From: Kitasatospora phosalacinea
GTDB lineage: Bacteria > Actinomycetota > Actinomycetes > Streptomycetales > Streptomycetaceae
Assembly (NCBI RefSeq): GCF_000717185.1
Contig: NZ_JNYE01000082.1
Coordinates: 1-34,398, forward strand
Length of the DNA: 34,398 nt
Direction: 5' to 3'
Numbering within the stretch: the stretch's first letter is position 1; each line of letters starts with the position of its first letter. The notes beneath the pieces are model-generated. The model saw nothing but the letters and a program-made list of their open reading frames with translations, ran no database searches and was not told where the DNA came from. The translations under genes and the position numbers were made by a program. Below, one piece after another: positions 14,138 to 21,286 of this stretch.

Positions 14138-14979
14138 TTGAGCTGGTCTCTCTTCTCTTTGATCAGGGTGTGAGACTGTTCGAGATCCAGCGCGGTAGCC
14201 ATGATCTCGTTGAAAGCACCGCGGAAGAGATCCACCTGAGACCGCTCCTCCACCCAGTTGCTGGTGAGCATGCCGCTCAGCAACACGAGGTCGAGATCCC
14301 GCTGCGGAAACTCAAGGAGGGCGAACGCCCCGTTCATTCCGGGGTGAGGAGGAGCTACGGCCGGAAGGATCTGGATGTTGACGTTCGACATGCTGCTGTA
14401 GATCAGCAGCTTCTCCAACTGGTCTGCCATGACGCCGGGCGCTGCTGCCATCGACAACGCGGATTCGTGGATCACCGCCCACAGTTGGAGCGGTGCCTCA
14501 GCCCGGGTGAGCACCCACTGTCGGTTGATCCGGACGTCGACTCGCTCCTCGATGCTCGCGGGCTTGATCACGGCGCTGGAGATGATCGCGTGAGCGTACT
14601 GGCGGGTCTGGAGCAGCCCCGGGATGAAGGACGCCTCGTACGCCTTCTGGCCCACGGCCATCTCTTCCAGGCGGATCAGGTCGGTGTAGAGGGGGTTGAG
14701 CTGTTGCTGCAAGCCGGCGACCCAACCGGTTCGGTGCGGAGCCCGCAAACTCTCGACCAGGACCTCGGCCAGCGCCTTTTCGCACTCGTAGTAGTCGAGC
14801 AGCGCCTTCACGACATCAGGCTTGAGCTGGACGGCAGCGTTCTCGTACCTGCTGAGCTTGACCAGGTTGAGGCCCGGGACGGCAGCGACGACCTCGTTTG
14901 CTGACTTCCCTTGCTTCTTGCGCAGCCGCTGCAGCTCAGCTGCGACTCGCCGGTACCGCACCTGCGGTGCTGCGGCCAT
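14134..14979 (-). CDS. XRE-family regulator with DUF5753 domain (WhiJ-like)
   Basis: A 281-aa regulator. The ATG at 14979 is chosen because GGAGG lies about seven bases upstream; a longer frame to 15042 lacks support. The HTH spans about 10-65 (VAAELQRLRKKQGKSANEVVAAVPGLNLVKLSRYENAAVQLKPDVVKALLDYY, shown here only as landmarks 14-65). DUF5753 follows: ASFIPGLLQTRQYAHAII, VDVRINRQ, VIHESALSMAA, LLIYSSMSNVNIQILP. With the two DUF397 genes and the divergent HATPase gene it reproduces the whiJ/abaA-type cluster found many times in Streptomyces genomes, linked to development and antibiotic control. An AT-rich palindrome in the divergent region is a candidate operator. Confidence 0.85.
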   Translation of the reverse strand: MAAAPQVRYRRVAAELQRLRKKQGKSANEVVAAVPGLNLVKLSRYENAAVQLKPDVVKALLDYYECEKALAEVLVESLRAPHRTGWVAGLQQQLNPLYTDLIRLEEMAVGQKAYEASFIPGLLQTRQYAHAIISSAVIKPASIEERVDVRINRQWVLTRAEAPLQLWAVIHESALSMAAAPGVMADQLEKLLIYSSMSNVNIQILPAVAPPHPGMNGAFALLEFPQRDLDLVLLSGMLTSNWVEERSQVDLFRGAFNEIMATALDLEQSHTLIKEKRDQLK

Positions 14980-15079
14980 GGGTTCCCCTCCGGATCTGTC
15001 CGTGGACCAGTGTGCACGTCCTGACACGCGGTTCGCCACCATGTGGGGGCTCGCCTAGGCCGCGCATTACCTAGAGAAC

Positions 15080-15091
15080 TGAAAATTTTCA
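15080..15091. promoter_or_regulatory. AT-rich perfect palindrome in divergent region
   Basis: TGAAAATTTTCA stands out in a GC-rich stretch, in the 364-bp region between the XRE start (14979) and the HATPase start (15344). It could be an operator for the regulator or part of its promoter. Apart from this, the region shows no gene and no clear -10/-35 pair. Confidence 0.35.
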
Positions 15092-15343
15092 TATTTGAGC
15101 GACGTGGCTTGCGCTGACGGTGAGTTAGACATCATGCTGTTCGTCACGGATAGCACTCCAACGGTGACACATGTCGCTGTGGAGGGCTATGCCTTCCATG
15201 TTCATCGCTGCACTCTGCATGAAGCTGCTCCTGCCTGGCCGAGCCGTTCCTGTACGGCCGGTGGGCGGCGCGCTCTCGACGGTCTCTGGGCCGTCCCGGA
15301 TTCACCCCCAGCCGCACCACCAGACCGGCCCGGAGGATCTGCC

Positions 15344-15955
15344 ATGCCTGCACTTGTCATCAGCTTCACTGTCCCCGCCATGCACGCTTCGGTCGGCGGA
15401 GTCCGCGACCAGCTCGTTTGTCGCCTGTCGAGCGTGTTGAATCCCGATCAGCTGTACGCCGTTCGGCTCGCGGCCTCGGAGCTCGCCACCAACGCCCTGG
15501 AGCACGGTGTGGGCGGTGAGGATGGTGCCCAGGACCTGAGGGTCGAAGCCGCCGCGGACTACGCCGCCGGCACACTGCGGGTCACCATCACGAACCCCTG
15601 TCGGACCCGCTCCGTGCCGCGGCGCGCGGCAGGGGACCTGTGGGCGGAGTCCGGGCGCGGCCTCCTGATCGTCGCGGCGCTCGCCGACGACGTCGGCTCG
15701 GAGTTGCTGCCTGGCGACGACGGCACGCTTCAGCGGGCGGTCTGGTTCGAACTGGCGGTGTCGTTCACCGAGAAGCCCGATGCCGCAGTCAGCTCCACCA
15801 TCGAACTGGTCGACCAGCACCTGGCCGATCGACGGGTCGGGGCCAGGCGTCCGCTGGTCCGCAGAGCGGCGGGCCACCTGGCCCGTCTGCCCCGCCGGGC
15901 CGTCTCGCTCCGATGGCCCGAGTCGCGGGCGGCACCCAGCCGAAGCGCCGCCTAA
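15344..15955 (+). CDS. ATP-binding protein, HATPase (RsbW/AbaA-orfA-like)
   Basis: A 203-aa GHKL-fold ATP-binding protein related to anti-sigma-factor kinases. The ATG at 15344 has GGAGG 7 bp upstream; the in-frame extension to 15095 is not protein-like. The N-box is visible as ELATNALEHG (E46, N50). TITNPC (80-85) replaces the usual DxG box with Asn. ESGRGLLIVAALADD (102-116) matches the G2 loop. The last 70 residues are basic and Arg-rich. It is divergent from the XRE-DUF397 genes, the usual whiJ/abaA layout. Whether it phosphorylates or binds a partner is unknown. Confidence 0.8.
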   Translation: MPALVISFTVPAMHASVGGVRDQLVCRLSSVLNPDQLYAVRLAASELATNALEHGVGGEDGAQDLRVEAAADYAAGTLRVTITNPCRTRSVPRRAAGDLWAESGRGLLIVAALADDVGSELLPGDDGTLQRAVWFELAVSFTEKPDAAVSSTIELVDQHLADRRVGARRPLVRRAAGHLARLPRRAVSLRWPESRAAPSRSAA

Positions 15956-16081
15956 CCCGCCCCCGGCCCTGAACTTGGGGGCATCCAATCTTCACGACTG
16001 CCGGTGCAGTGCCCTCTTGACCCTGTGGAGCAGGGCCGCGCCGGCTACTTCGACCCGCTCCCTAATCGGCGGGTCAAGGAG

Positions 16082-16102
16082 CCGCCCGGGATGGCCGGGC
16101 GG
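16082..16102. terminator. 8-bp hairpin, first of a tandem pair
   Basis: CCGCCCGG and CCGGGCGG pair around GATGG. It sits in the 247-bp gap after the HATPase gene, 4 bp before a second, longer hairpin. Confidence 0.5.
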
Positions 16103-16106
16103 GTCG

Positions 16107-16140
16107 CCCCGGGGCCCGAAGCCAGAGACGGGCCCCGGGG
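16107..16140. terminator. 12-bp perfect hairpin, second of a tandem pair
   Basis: CCCCGGGGCCCG (16107-16118) and CGGGCCCCGGGG (16129-16140) pair perfectly around a 10-nt loop. The tandem pair should insulate the HATPase gene from the DUF5753 gene that begins 62 bp further on. Confidence 0.6.
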
Positions 16141-16202
16141 TAGCAAGCGGCACTCGACCTCCCAGCCCTGCCCTACAGGGCACCGTTGAACAGGAGAGCA
16201 CG

Positions 16203-16775
16203 ATGGAGTTCGCCACCGGCACCGTGGAGTTGGAGCCGCTCCAGAACGGCATCCTTGAACTGCTGCGCTCCGCGAACTACCTCCAGGCGTTCGAGAACAC
16301 GATCGTGCAGGGGGTGCTCCAGACCGAGGCGTACGCCCGCAGCGTCTTCGAGGGCGTCAGGGGGCTGTACCCCGTCTCGGCCGACGACATCGACGCGGCG
16401 ATCAAGGCGAGGATGGTCCGCCGTGAACTCATCGACGGCAAGCGCCAGTTCGAGATCATCCTCACGGAGCACGCCCTGACCGCACCCCTCGCCAGCGAGG
16501 ACGTGATGCGCGGCCAGATGGCCCACCTGCTGGAGTGCCTGGACCTGCCGGGCATGACCATCGGCGTCATCCCCCGGGGCGTCGTGCTGAACCAGCCCTG
16601 GGCCTTCAGCATCACCAACTCCGTCCGGGTCGACCTCGACCAGTACGGGGGCCCGCTCACCGTCACCGACCCGGCGGCCGTTGCCCGGTTCCGGGGTGTG
16701 TTCGACGAGCTGCGGGGCCTCGCGGTCTACGGGGACGACGTTCGCGCGCTGATCACCGGCCTGATGCCCGCCTGA
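16203..16775 (+). CDS. orphan DUF5753 protein without a helix-turn-helix
   Basis: A 190-aa protein consisting only of a DUF5753 domain: ENTIVQGVLQTEAYARSVFEGV at about 28-50, then RMVRRELIDGKRQFEIILTEHAL, HLLECLDLPGMTIGVIPRG and FDELRGLAVYGDDVRALI. The ATG at 16203 has AGGAG seven bases upstream. The in-frame upstream sequence crosses tandem hairpins and contains no HTH, so this is a genuine stand-alone domain or a decayed regulator with a new start. It could bind the same ligand or partner as the full-length regulators and act as a modulator. It immediately precedes the metabolic cluster. Confidence 0.75.
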   Translation: MEFATGTVELEPLQNGILELLRSANYLQAFENTIVQGVLQTEAYARSVFEGVRGLYPVSADDIDAAIKARMVRRELIDGKRQFEIILTEHALTAPLASEDVMRGQMAHLLECLDLPGMTIGVIPRGVVLNQPWAFSITNSVRVDLDQYGGPLTVTDPAAVARFRGVFDELRGLAVYGDDVRALITGLMPA

Positions 16776-16797
16776 TCCAAGCCCCGCACCGGCCACC

Positions 16798-16830
16798 CCT
16801 GGTCGGCAGAGCCCAGCCCGGCCGACCAGG
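16798..16830 (+). terminator. 10-bp hairpin ahead of the metabolic cluster
   Basis: CCTGGTCGGC (16798-16807) and GCCGACCAGG (16821-16830) pair perfectly around a 13-nt loop. It lies 22 bp after the DUF5753 stop and just before the GAGGAGG of the next gene. It may terminate the upstream transcript or attenuate the cluster. Confidence 0.5.
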
Positions 16831-16852
16831 TATCCATCCAGAGGAGGTAGTG

Positions 16853-17404
16853 ATGATCATCGCCAGCCACGGCCGCCCCGGCGCGGGCAAGTCCACGTTC
16901 ACCGGGATGCTCCGCGACGAACTCGCCGGACGCGGCCATCCGGTCGCCCTCGTCAAGCTCGGCGCTCCCCTCTACGATCTCCAGGCCGCGGTCTACCGCG
17001 CCGCGGGGATGCCCGTGCCGGAGTCCGGCCGACAGGACGGGGCGCTGCTGAACACGCTCGGCCAGCACCTGCGCCGCATCAACCCGGACTCCCTCACCGG
17101 CCGCTTCGAGCGGACCGCCGCCGAACTGCTGCGGGACCGCCCCGACATGGTGGTCCTCTGCGACGACATGAGGCCCGCCGACGTCGAGGCGCTGCGCAAG
17201 CTCGACGCGGTGTTCGTCCAGGTCTGGGCCCCCGATGACCTGCGTCTGTCGCGGAAGTCCGGGCGCGGAGACCTCTCGAAGGGCGCCGACGACCACCCGA
17301 CTGAGGGCGACGTCGCCGAGGCCGACCACCGGGTGGAGAACACCGGCTCGCTGACCGCCCTGCGCGAGCGCGCCCGGCTGCTGGCCACGGAGGTGCTGCG
17401 TTGA
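16853..17404 (+). CDS. P-loop nucleotide kinase-like protein
   Basis: A 183-aa protein with a Walker A GRPGAGKST at residues 7-15. The overall plan matches small (deoxy)nucleoside monophosphate kinases: a P-loop, a LRDRPDMVVLCDDMRPADVEALRKL core strand, and a late VWAPDDLRLSRKSGRGDLSKG segment resembling a lid with basic residues. The ATG at 16853 lies five bases after GAGGAGG. Its TGA overlaps the TTG of the first dCTP-deaminase-like gene. In this context it probably phosphorylates a pyrimidine nucleotide or handles a nucleoside intermediate; the substrate is inferred from neighbours only. Confidence 0.7.
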   Translation: MIIASHGRPGAGKSTFTGMLRDELAGRGHPVALVKLGAPLYDLQAAVYRAAGMPVPESGRQDGALLNTLGQHLRRINPDSLTGRFERTAAELLRDRPDMVVLCDDMRPADVEALRKLDAVFVQVWAPDDLRLSRKSGRGDLSKGADDHPTEGDVAEADHRVENTGSLTALRERARLLATEVLR

Positions 17405-17931
17405 TCCTCACCGGTCCAGAGATCACCCGGCAGCGCGAGGCGGGCAGGATCACCATCGAGCCGTTCGACGAGACCCAGGTCAACCCGAACTCGTACAACT
17501 ACCACCTGGGCCCGACGCTGCGGGTGCACCGCGGCCAGGTGCTGGACACCCGCCCCGGCGACCAGGTGCTGGAGGAGTTCGCCATCCCCGAGGAGGGGGC
17601 GCTGCTGCTGCCGGGGCGGATCTACCTGGGCACCACCGTGGAGGAGATCGGCAGTGCGCACTACGTGCCGTCGCTGATCGGCCGCTCCAGCCTCGGCCGC
17701 CTCGGCATCTTCCTCCAGTTCAGCGCCGACATGGGCAACCTCGGTGCCGTGCACCGCTGGACGCTGGAGATCGAGGTCGTCCAGCCCGCCGTCGTCCACG
17801 CCGGCGACCGGATGGGCCAGATTACCTTCACCGCCGCCCGCGGCGAAGTGCGGCTCTACGACGGGCACTTCGGGCGGATCGGCGAGGCCACCGCCCCGAC
17901 CCGGCCCGAACTGCTGGCCGCCGCCCGCTGA
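17401..17931 (+). CDS. dCTP deaminase-like protein 1 (catalytic Glu kept, C-terminal lid missing)
   Basis: A 176-aa member of the dCTP deaminase/dUTPase superfamily starting at TTG (coupled by TTGA). It begins MILTGPEITRQREAGRITIEPFDETQVNPNSYN, as Dcd proteins do (shown by landmarks: ILTGPEI at 2-8, QVNPNSYN near 26-33). RSSLGRLG is intact, and TLEIEV keeps the Glu that activates water in Dcd. It lacks the Dcd C-terminal KYQGxRGPxPSR motif that closes over the triphosphate, ending instead in DGHFGRIGEATAPTRPELL. Known Dcd enzymes convert dCTP to dUTP as trimers whose active sites lie between subunits. This paralogue and the next look complementary. Confidence 0.8.
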   Translation: MILTGPEITRQREAGRITIEPFDETQVNPNSYNYHLGPTLRVHRGQVLDTRPGDQVLEEFAIPEEGALLLPGRIYLGTTVEEIGSAHYVPSLIGRSSLGRLGIFLQFSADMGNLGAVHRWTLEIEVVQPAVVHAGDRMGQITFTAARGEVRLYDGHFGRIGEATAPTRPELLAAAR

Positions 17932-17955
17932 TCCACGATCGGAGACACCTTCCCC

Positions 17956-18492
17956 ATGATCCTCACCGGCCCGGAGATCGTCCGGGAACGCGAGGCCGGC
18001 AGGCTCACCATCGAGCCGTTTGACCCCAAGCAGGTCAACCCCAACTCCTACAACCTCACCCTCGGCCCGACGCTCGTCGTCTACACCGGAACGGTGCTCG
18101 ACACCCGGCGCCCGAACGCCTACGAGACGCTGGAGATCCCGGAGCAGGGCATCATCCTGGAGCCGGACCGGATCTACCTCGGCTCCTCGGTCGAGGTGAT
18201 CGGCTCCGACCACTACGTGCCGGTCATGCACTCCCGCTCCGGCTCCGCCCGGCTCGGCATCTACAGCCACGTCACCGCCGACCTGATCGACCAGGGCTCG
18301 CGCGGGCAGCTCACCCACCAGCTGCGCGTCGTGCAGCGGGTGAGGGTGTACGCGGGGGTCTCCCTCGCCCAGGTCGACTTCCGCCAGGTCCAGGGCGAGC
18401 CGATGCTCTACTGCGGCAAGTACCAGGGCAGCCGGGGCCCGCAGCCCTCGCAGATCCACCGGGACGCCGACACGCTCGGGACCGCCGCGTGA
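17956..18492 (+). CDS. dCTP deaminase-like protein 2 (catalytic Glu replaced, lid kept)
   Basis: A 178-aa paralogue of the preceding gene (MILTGPEIVREREAGRLTIEPF...), 24 bp downstream. It keeps the C-terminal nucleotide-lid motif as GKYQGSRGPQPSQ, and HVTADLIDQG aligns with the Dcd HxTAxxIDPG stretch. However, the position of the catalytic Glu (ITLEL in Dcd, TLEI in copy 1) reads LTHQL, a Glu-to-Gln change, and RSSLGRLG is altered to RSGSARLG. Alone it should be inactive or have a different activity. A mixed trimer with copy 1 would bring both motifs together; this is inference. Its stop overlaps the GTG of the cytidine-deaminase-like gene. Confidence 0.8.
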   Translation: MILTGPEIVREREAGRLTIEPFDPKQVNPNSYNLTLGPTLVVYTGTVLDTRRPNAYETLEIPEQGIILEPDRIYLGSSVEVIGSDHYVPVMHSRSGSARLGIYSHVTADLIDQGSRGQLTHQLRVVQRVRVYAGVSLAQVDFRQVQGEPMLYCGKYQGSRGPQPSQIHRDADTLGTAA

Positions 18493-18986
18493 ACGGCCCG
18501 ACCCCGGCGCAGGGGGTGGTCTTCGACCCGAACCCGGCCGGCACGTGCCCGGACGAGACGGCCGCGCGCCTGGTGGCCACCGCGTACGAGACGATCCGCA
18601 GCCGCTACGTCGAGGGGCGCCGCCAGATCGCCGCCGCGGGCCTGGCGGCGGACGGCCGGGTGTACGTCGGCGTGCACCTGGAGGCGATGGTCGGCTGCTA
18701 CTCGCTGTGCGCCGAGCGCGCCGCGCTCGCGCAGGCCGCGGTGTACACAGACCAGCCGCTGGTGGCGATGGCGGCGGTGCGCTACCCGAAGCCGTCCGAG
18801 GGCGGCCCGGCCCGGATCGTCGCCCCGTGCGGCGGCTGCCGCGAGCTGCTCTCCGACCACGCCCCCGGCCTGCGGGTCGTCGTCCCGCGCGAAGGCCGCG
18901 GCCTGCTCGTGCCGCTGGCCGAGCTGCTGCCGGACAAGTACGTCGGCACGAAGTGGGCCACCACCCCCGCCAACTACCATCAGTGA
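18489..18986 (+). CDS. cytidine deaminase / blasticidin-S-deaminase-like enzyme
   Basis: A 165-aa zinc hydrolase. The zinc ligands and catalytic Glu are clear: YSLCAERAAL gives C74-A-E76, and PCGGCREL gives P113-C114...C117, the tetrameric cytidine deaminase pattern. It would remove the 4-amino group of cytidine or a cytosine-containing analogue. GTG start coupled to the previous gene (GTGA). The N-terminal 20 residues are unrelated to the fold. Beside two Dcd-like proteins and a kinase it could act on a free nucleoside intermediate, or provide self-resistance to a cytosine nucleoside as blasticidin-S deaminase does. Confidence 0.8.
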   Translation: MNGPTPAQGVVFDPNPAGTCPDETAARLVATAYETIRSRYVEGRRQIAAAGLAADGRVYVGVHLEAMVGCYSLCAERAALAQAAVYTDQPLVAMAAVRYPKPSEGGPARIVAPCGGCRELLSDHAPGLRVVVPREGRGLLVPLAELLPDKYVGTKWATTPANYHQ

Positions 18987-19063
18987 CCAACTAGTTGCCA
19001 TCGGTACGCCTCGTTCGCCGTGCCGTAGGGCGCGACCACCAAGATGCACAGGAAGAGAACCCC

Positions 19064-19963
19064 ATGCGCGCCACCATCCGCCGGGCCGTGATCCCCGCCG
19101 CGGGCCTCGGCTCCCGGCTGCTCCCGCTCACCAAGGCCACCCCGAAGGAGATGCTGCCCGTCGGCGACCGGCCGGTCATCGAGCACACCGTCCGCGAGCT
19201 GATCGACTCCGGCATCACCGACATCACCATCGTCGTCTCCGGCGACAAGTCCCTGATCCAGGAGCACTTCCGGCCCAACCCGGCGCTCGTCGCCCAGCTG
19301 CGCGCCGACGGCAAGAGCGGCTACGCGGACGCGGTCGAGGAGGTCGGCGAGCTGTCCCGCCGTGGCCACATCACCTACCTCTACCAGCACGGCCCGTACG
19401 GCAACGGCACCCCCGTGCTGAACGCCGCCCGCAACTTCGGCGACGAGCCGTTCCTCGTCCTGTGGCCCGACGACGTGTTCGTGGCCGAGGTGCCGCGGGC
19501 CCGGCAGCTGATCGCCGCGTACGAGAAGACCGCCGCCCCGGTGCTCGCGCTCATGCCGATGGACCCGCAGGACTCCCAGCGGTACGGCGTGCCCGTGGTC
19601 AAGGAGGACCTCGGCGACGGCGCGCTGCGGATCACCGGCCTGGTCGAGAAGCCGAAGCCGGCCGACGCCCCCTCGCACTTCGCCGCGATCGGCGGCTACG
19701 TCCTGACCCCCGGCGTCGTGGACGAGCTGCGCGAGCAGTACCAACGCTTCCAGCAGGACCCGAACGGCGAGCTGTACCTGACCGACGCCCTCAACGCGTA
19801 CGCCGCCGACCGCGCCGTGTACGGGCAGGTCATCGAAGGCCGCTGGTACGACACCGGCAACCCGCAGGCGTACCTGATCGCCCAGTTCGCCTCCGCCCTC
19901 ACCCACCCCGAGTACGGGCCCGCGCTCCTGCGCCTGGCCCAGGAGCACCCCGGCACCGCCTGA
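19064..19963 (+). CDS. UTP-glucose-1-phosphate uridylyltransferase-like enzyme (GalU family)
   Basis: A 299-aa sugar-1-phosphate nucleotidyltransferase. The family signature is complete near the N-terminus (PAAGLGSRLLPLTKATPKEM at 10-29, then LPVGDRPVIEH). PFLVLWPDDVF holds the metal-binding Asp region, GLVEKPKP the VEKP motif, and GRWYDTGNPQAYL the C-terminal sugar-binding part. The length is typical of GalU. ATG at 19064 with GGAAGAG six bases upstream. It makes UDP-glucose or a related NDP-sugar, which could feed the GT4 enzyme at 21274. A housekeeping galU usually lies elsewhere, so this is probably a cluster-dedicated copy. Confidence 0.85.
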   Translation: MRATIRRAVIPAAGLGSRLLPLTKATPKEMLPVGDRPVIEHTVRELIDSGITDITIVVSGDKSLIQEHFRPNPALVAQLRADGKSGYADAVEEVGELSRRGHITYLYQHGPYGNGTPVLNAARNFGDEPFLVLWPDDVFVAEVPRARQLIAAYEKTAAPVLALMPMDPQDSQRYGVPVVKEDLGDGALRITGLVEKPKPADAPSHFAAIGGYVLTPGVVDELREQYQRFQQDPNGELYLTDALNAYAADRAVYGQVIEGRWYDTGNPQAYLIAQFASALTHPEYGPALLRLAQEHPGTA

Positions 19964-19985
19964 CCCTCTGCCCGGCCCCGGCGGC

Positions 19986-20006
19986 GGGCGGGTCCTGCAC
20001 CCGCCC
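19986..20006 (+). terminator. 8-bp hairpin after the nucleotidyltransferase gene
   Basis: GGGCGGGT and ACCCGCCC pair around CCTGC, 23 bp beyond the stop, within a 138-bp gap. The next gene has its own strong GGGGGAG ribosome-binding site, so the cluster may be split into two transcripts here. Confidence 0.5.
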
Positions 20007-20101
20007 GTCCCCGCGGCTCCGCCGCCAGCCGGGCCGGAACACCTCGGCTGCGCCCCGGGCGCTGCCCGCACCGACGACCTCACCAACAGGGGGAGATCCG
20101 C

Positions 20102-21286
20102 ATGCCCGACCAGTCCACCCCATTAATCGAACAGAGATTCGAGAAAGTCGTCGACACCCACGACACGTGGGGCGTCCTCAACCCGATGCAGGGCTGCGTC
20201 GCCCGGTGCGGCTACTGCTACCTGACTGACCTCGGGCTGACCGGCACCCGCCCCGTGGAACTCGCCACCCCCGCCGAGACGGTGCGGCTGCTGCGCGCCC
20301 ACCCGCACTACCGGCCCGACAAGCCCTACGCGCTCTACACCTGCACCGACGCGCTCGCCACCCCGGCCAACCGCGAACACCTGCTCGACCTGCTGCGCGC
20401 CCTGGTCGCCACCAAGGTCCGCAACCCGGTGGTCGTCATCACCAAGTTCCACGTCCCCGACGACGTGATCGACCAGATCTACGCCGCCCGCGCGGCCGGG
20501 CTGCCCGTGGTGGTGTACCTCTCCTACTCGGGCCTGAGCCGCGACGTCGAGAAGGGCGTCCACCACGGCCGGCTGCGCGACAACTTCCCCCGCCTGCACG
20601 CCGCCCGGATCCCCGTCGTCCACTACTGGCGGCCCGCGCTGCCGCAGAATTCCGACCCCGAGTCGATGGCGTGGATGCTCGACTGGGCGGCCCGCTGGGC
20701 GGAGTGCTCGGTCACCGTCGGCCTCAAGGTCAAGCCCACCGCTCGACAGCAGGCCGCCGACCTGTGGCCCGCCCTCGCCGAACCCGGCCTGGACCTGCAC
20801 GGCGCCGAATCGATCTGGCCCGCCCCCGCCCGCGACTTCTTCGCCGCGGTGCCCGAGCGGTACGCGCACCACCCGATCTACGAGACCAACTCCTGCGCCC
20901 TGGCCTACGTCCTGGGCCGCACGGACCGCGCCAACGTCTACGGCACCCCGACGTGCACCGACGCCAACCACTGCCCCGTCGGGCAGCGCGGACGCTGCAC
21001 CGTCGCCCTGGCCCTCCGGGAACCGCTGACCGACAACGAACTGCGCGCCGAACTGGTGCGCTCCGGCCTCGGCCACCTCCCCTACACCTGGGACGCCTCC
21101 AGCCACACCCTCACCCTGGACAGCCCGGTGGAGATGCGCGACCAGCACCACCTCGCCCAGGCCCTCGCCGTCACCGTCCGCGCACCGCGCGCCGAAGGCG
21201 ACCCGATGTGGTCCGGCAAGGCCGCCGGCGGCCGACTCCTCGTCATCCCCACCACCACCGGCCGGGAGCCGTCGTGCGAGAACTGA
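20102..21286 (+). CDS. radical SAM enzyme with extra C-terminal cysteines
   Basis: A 394-aa radical SAM protein with C32-X3-C36-X2-C39 (GCVARCGYCYL). The layout WGVLNPMQGCVARCGYCY and TCTDALATPANREHLLDLLRAL resembles the spore-photoproduct-lyase/SplB-like branch rather than SPASM peptide maturases. A C-terminal set C265, C285, C291, C299 (NSCALAYVLG..., TPTCTDANHCPVGQRGRC) could bind an auxiliary iron-sulfur cluster, unusual for SPL itself. ATG at 20102 after GGGGGAG. It overlaps the GT4 gene by 13 bp, so the two products probably act together. The reaction is unknown; nucleoside or sugar modification is a guess from context. Confidence 0.8.
   Translation: MPDQSTPLIEQRFEKVVDTHDTWGVLNPMQGCVARCGYCYLTDLGLTGTRPVELATPAETVRLLRAHPHYRPDKPYALYTCTDALATPANREHLLDLLRALVATKVRNPVVVITKFHVPDDVIDQIYAARAAGLPVVVYLSYSGLSRDVEKGVHHGRLRDNFPRLHAARIPVVHYWRPALPQNSDPESMAWMLDWAARWAECSVTVGLKVKPTARQQAADLWPALAEPGLDLHGAESIWPAPARDFFAAVPERYAHHPIYETNSCALAYVLGRTDRANVYGTPTCTDANHCPVGQRGRCTVALALREPLTDNELRAELVRSGLGHLPYTWDASSHTLTLDSPVEMRDQHHLAQALAVTVRAPRAEGDPMWSGKAAGGRLLVIPTTTGREPSCEN

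Noticed and set aside
13054..14904. 616-codon plus-strand open frame across the DUF397 and XRE genes
   Set aside because: The minus strand has three genes with recognised domains and good ribosome-binding sites; the plus frame is a shadow.
16993..18990. 665-codon minus-strand open frame opposite the kinase and deaminase genes
   Set aside because: Arg/Pro/Gly/Ala composition typical of a high-GC shadow; the plus-strand genes show clear families and coupled starts.
18988..18997. CAACTAGTTG palindrome before the GalU-like gene
   Set aside because: Ten bases only, single occurrence, no supporting promoter; too weak to call an operator.
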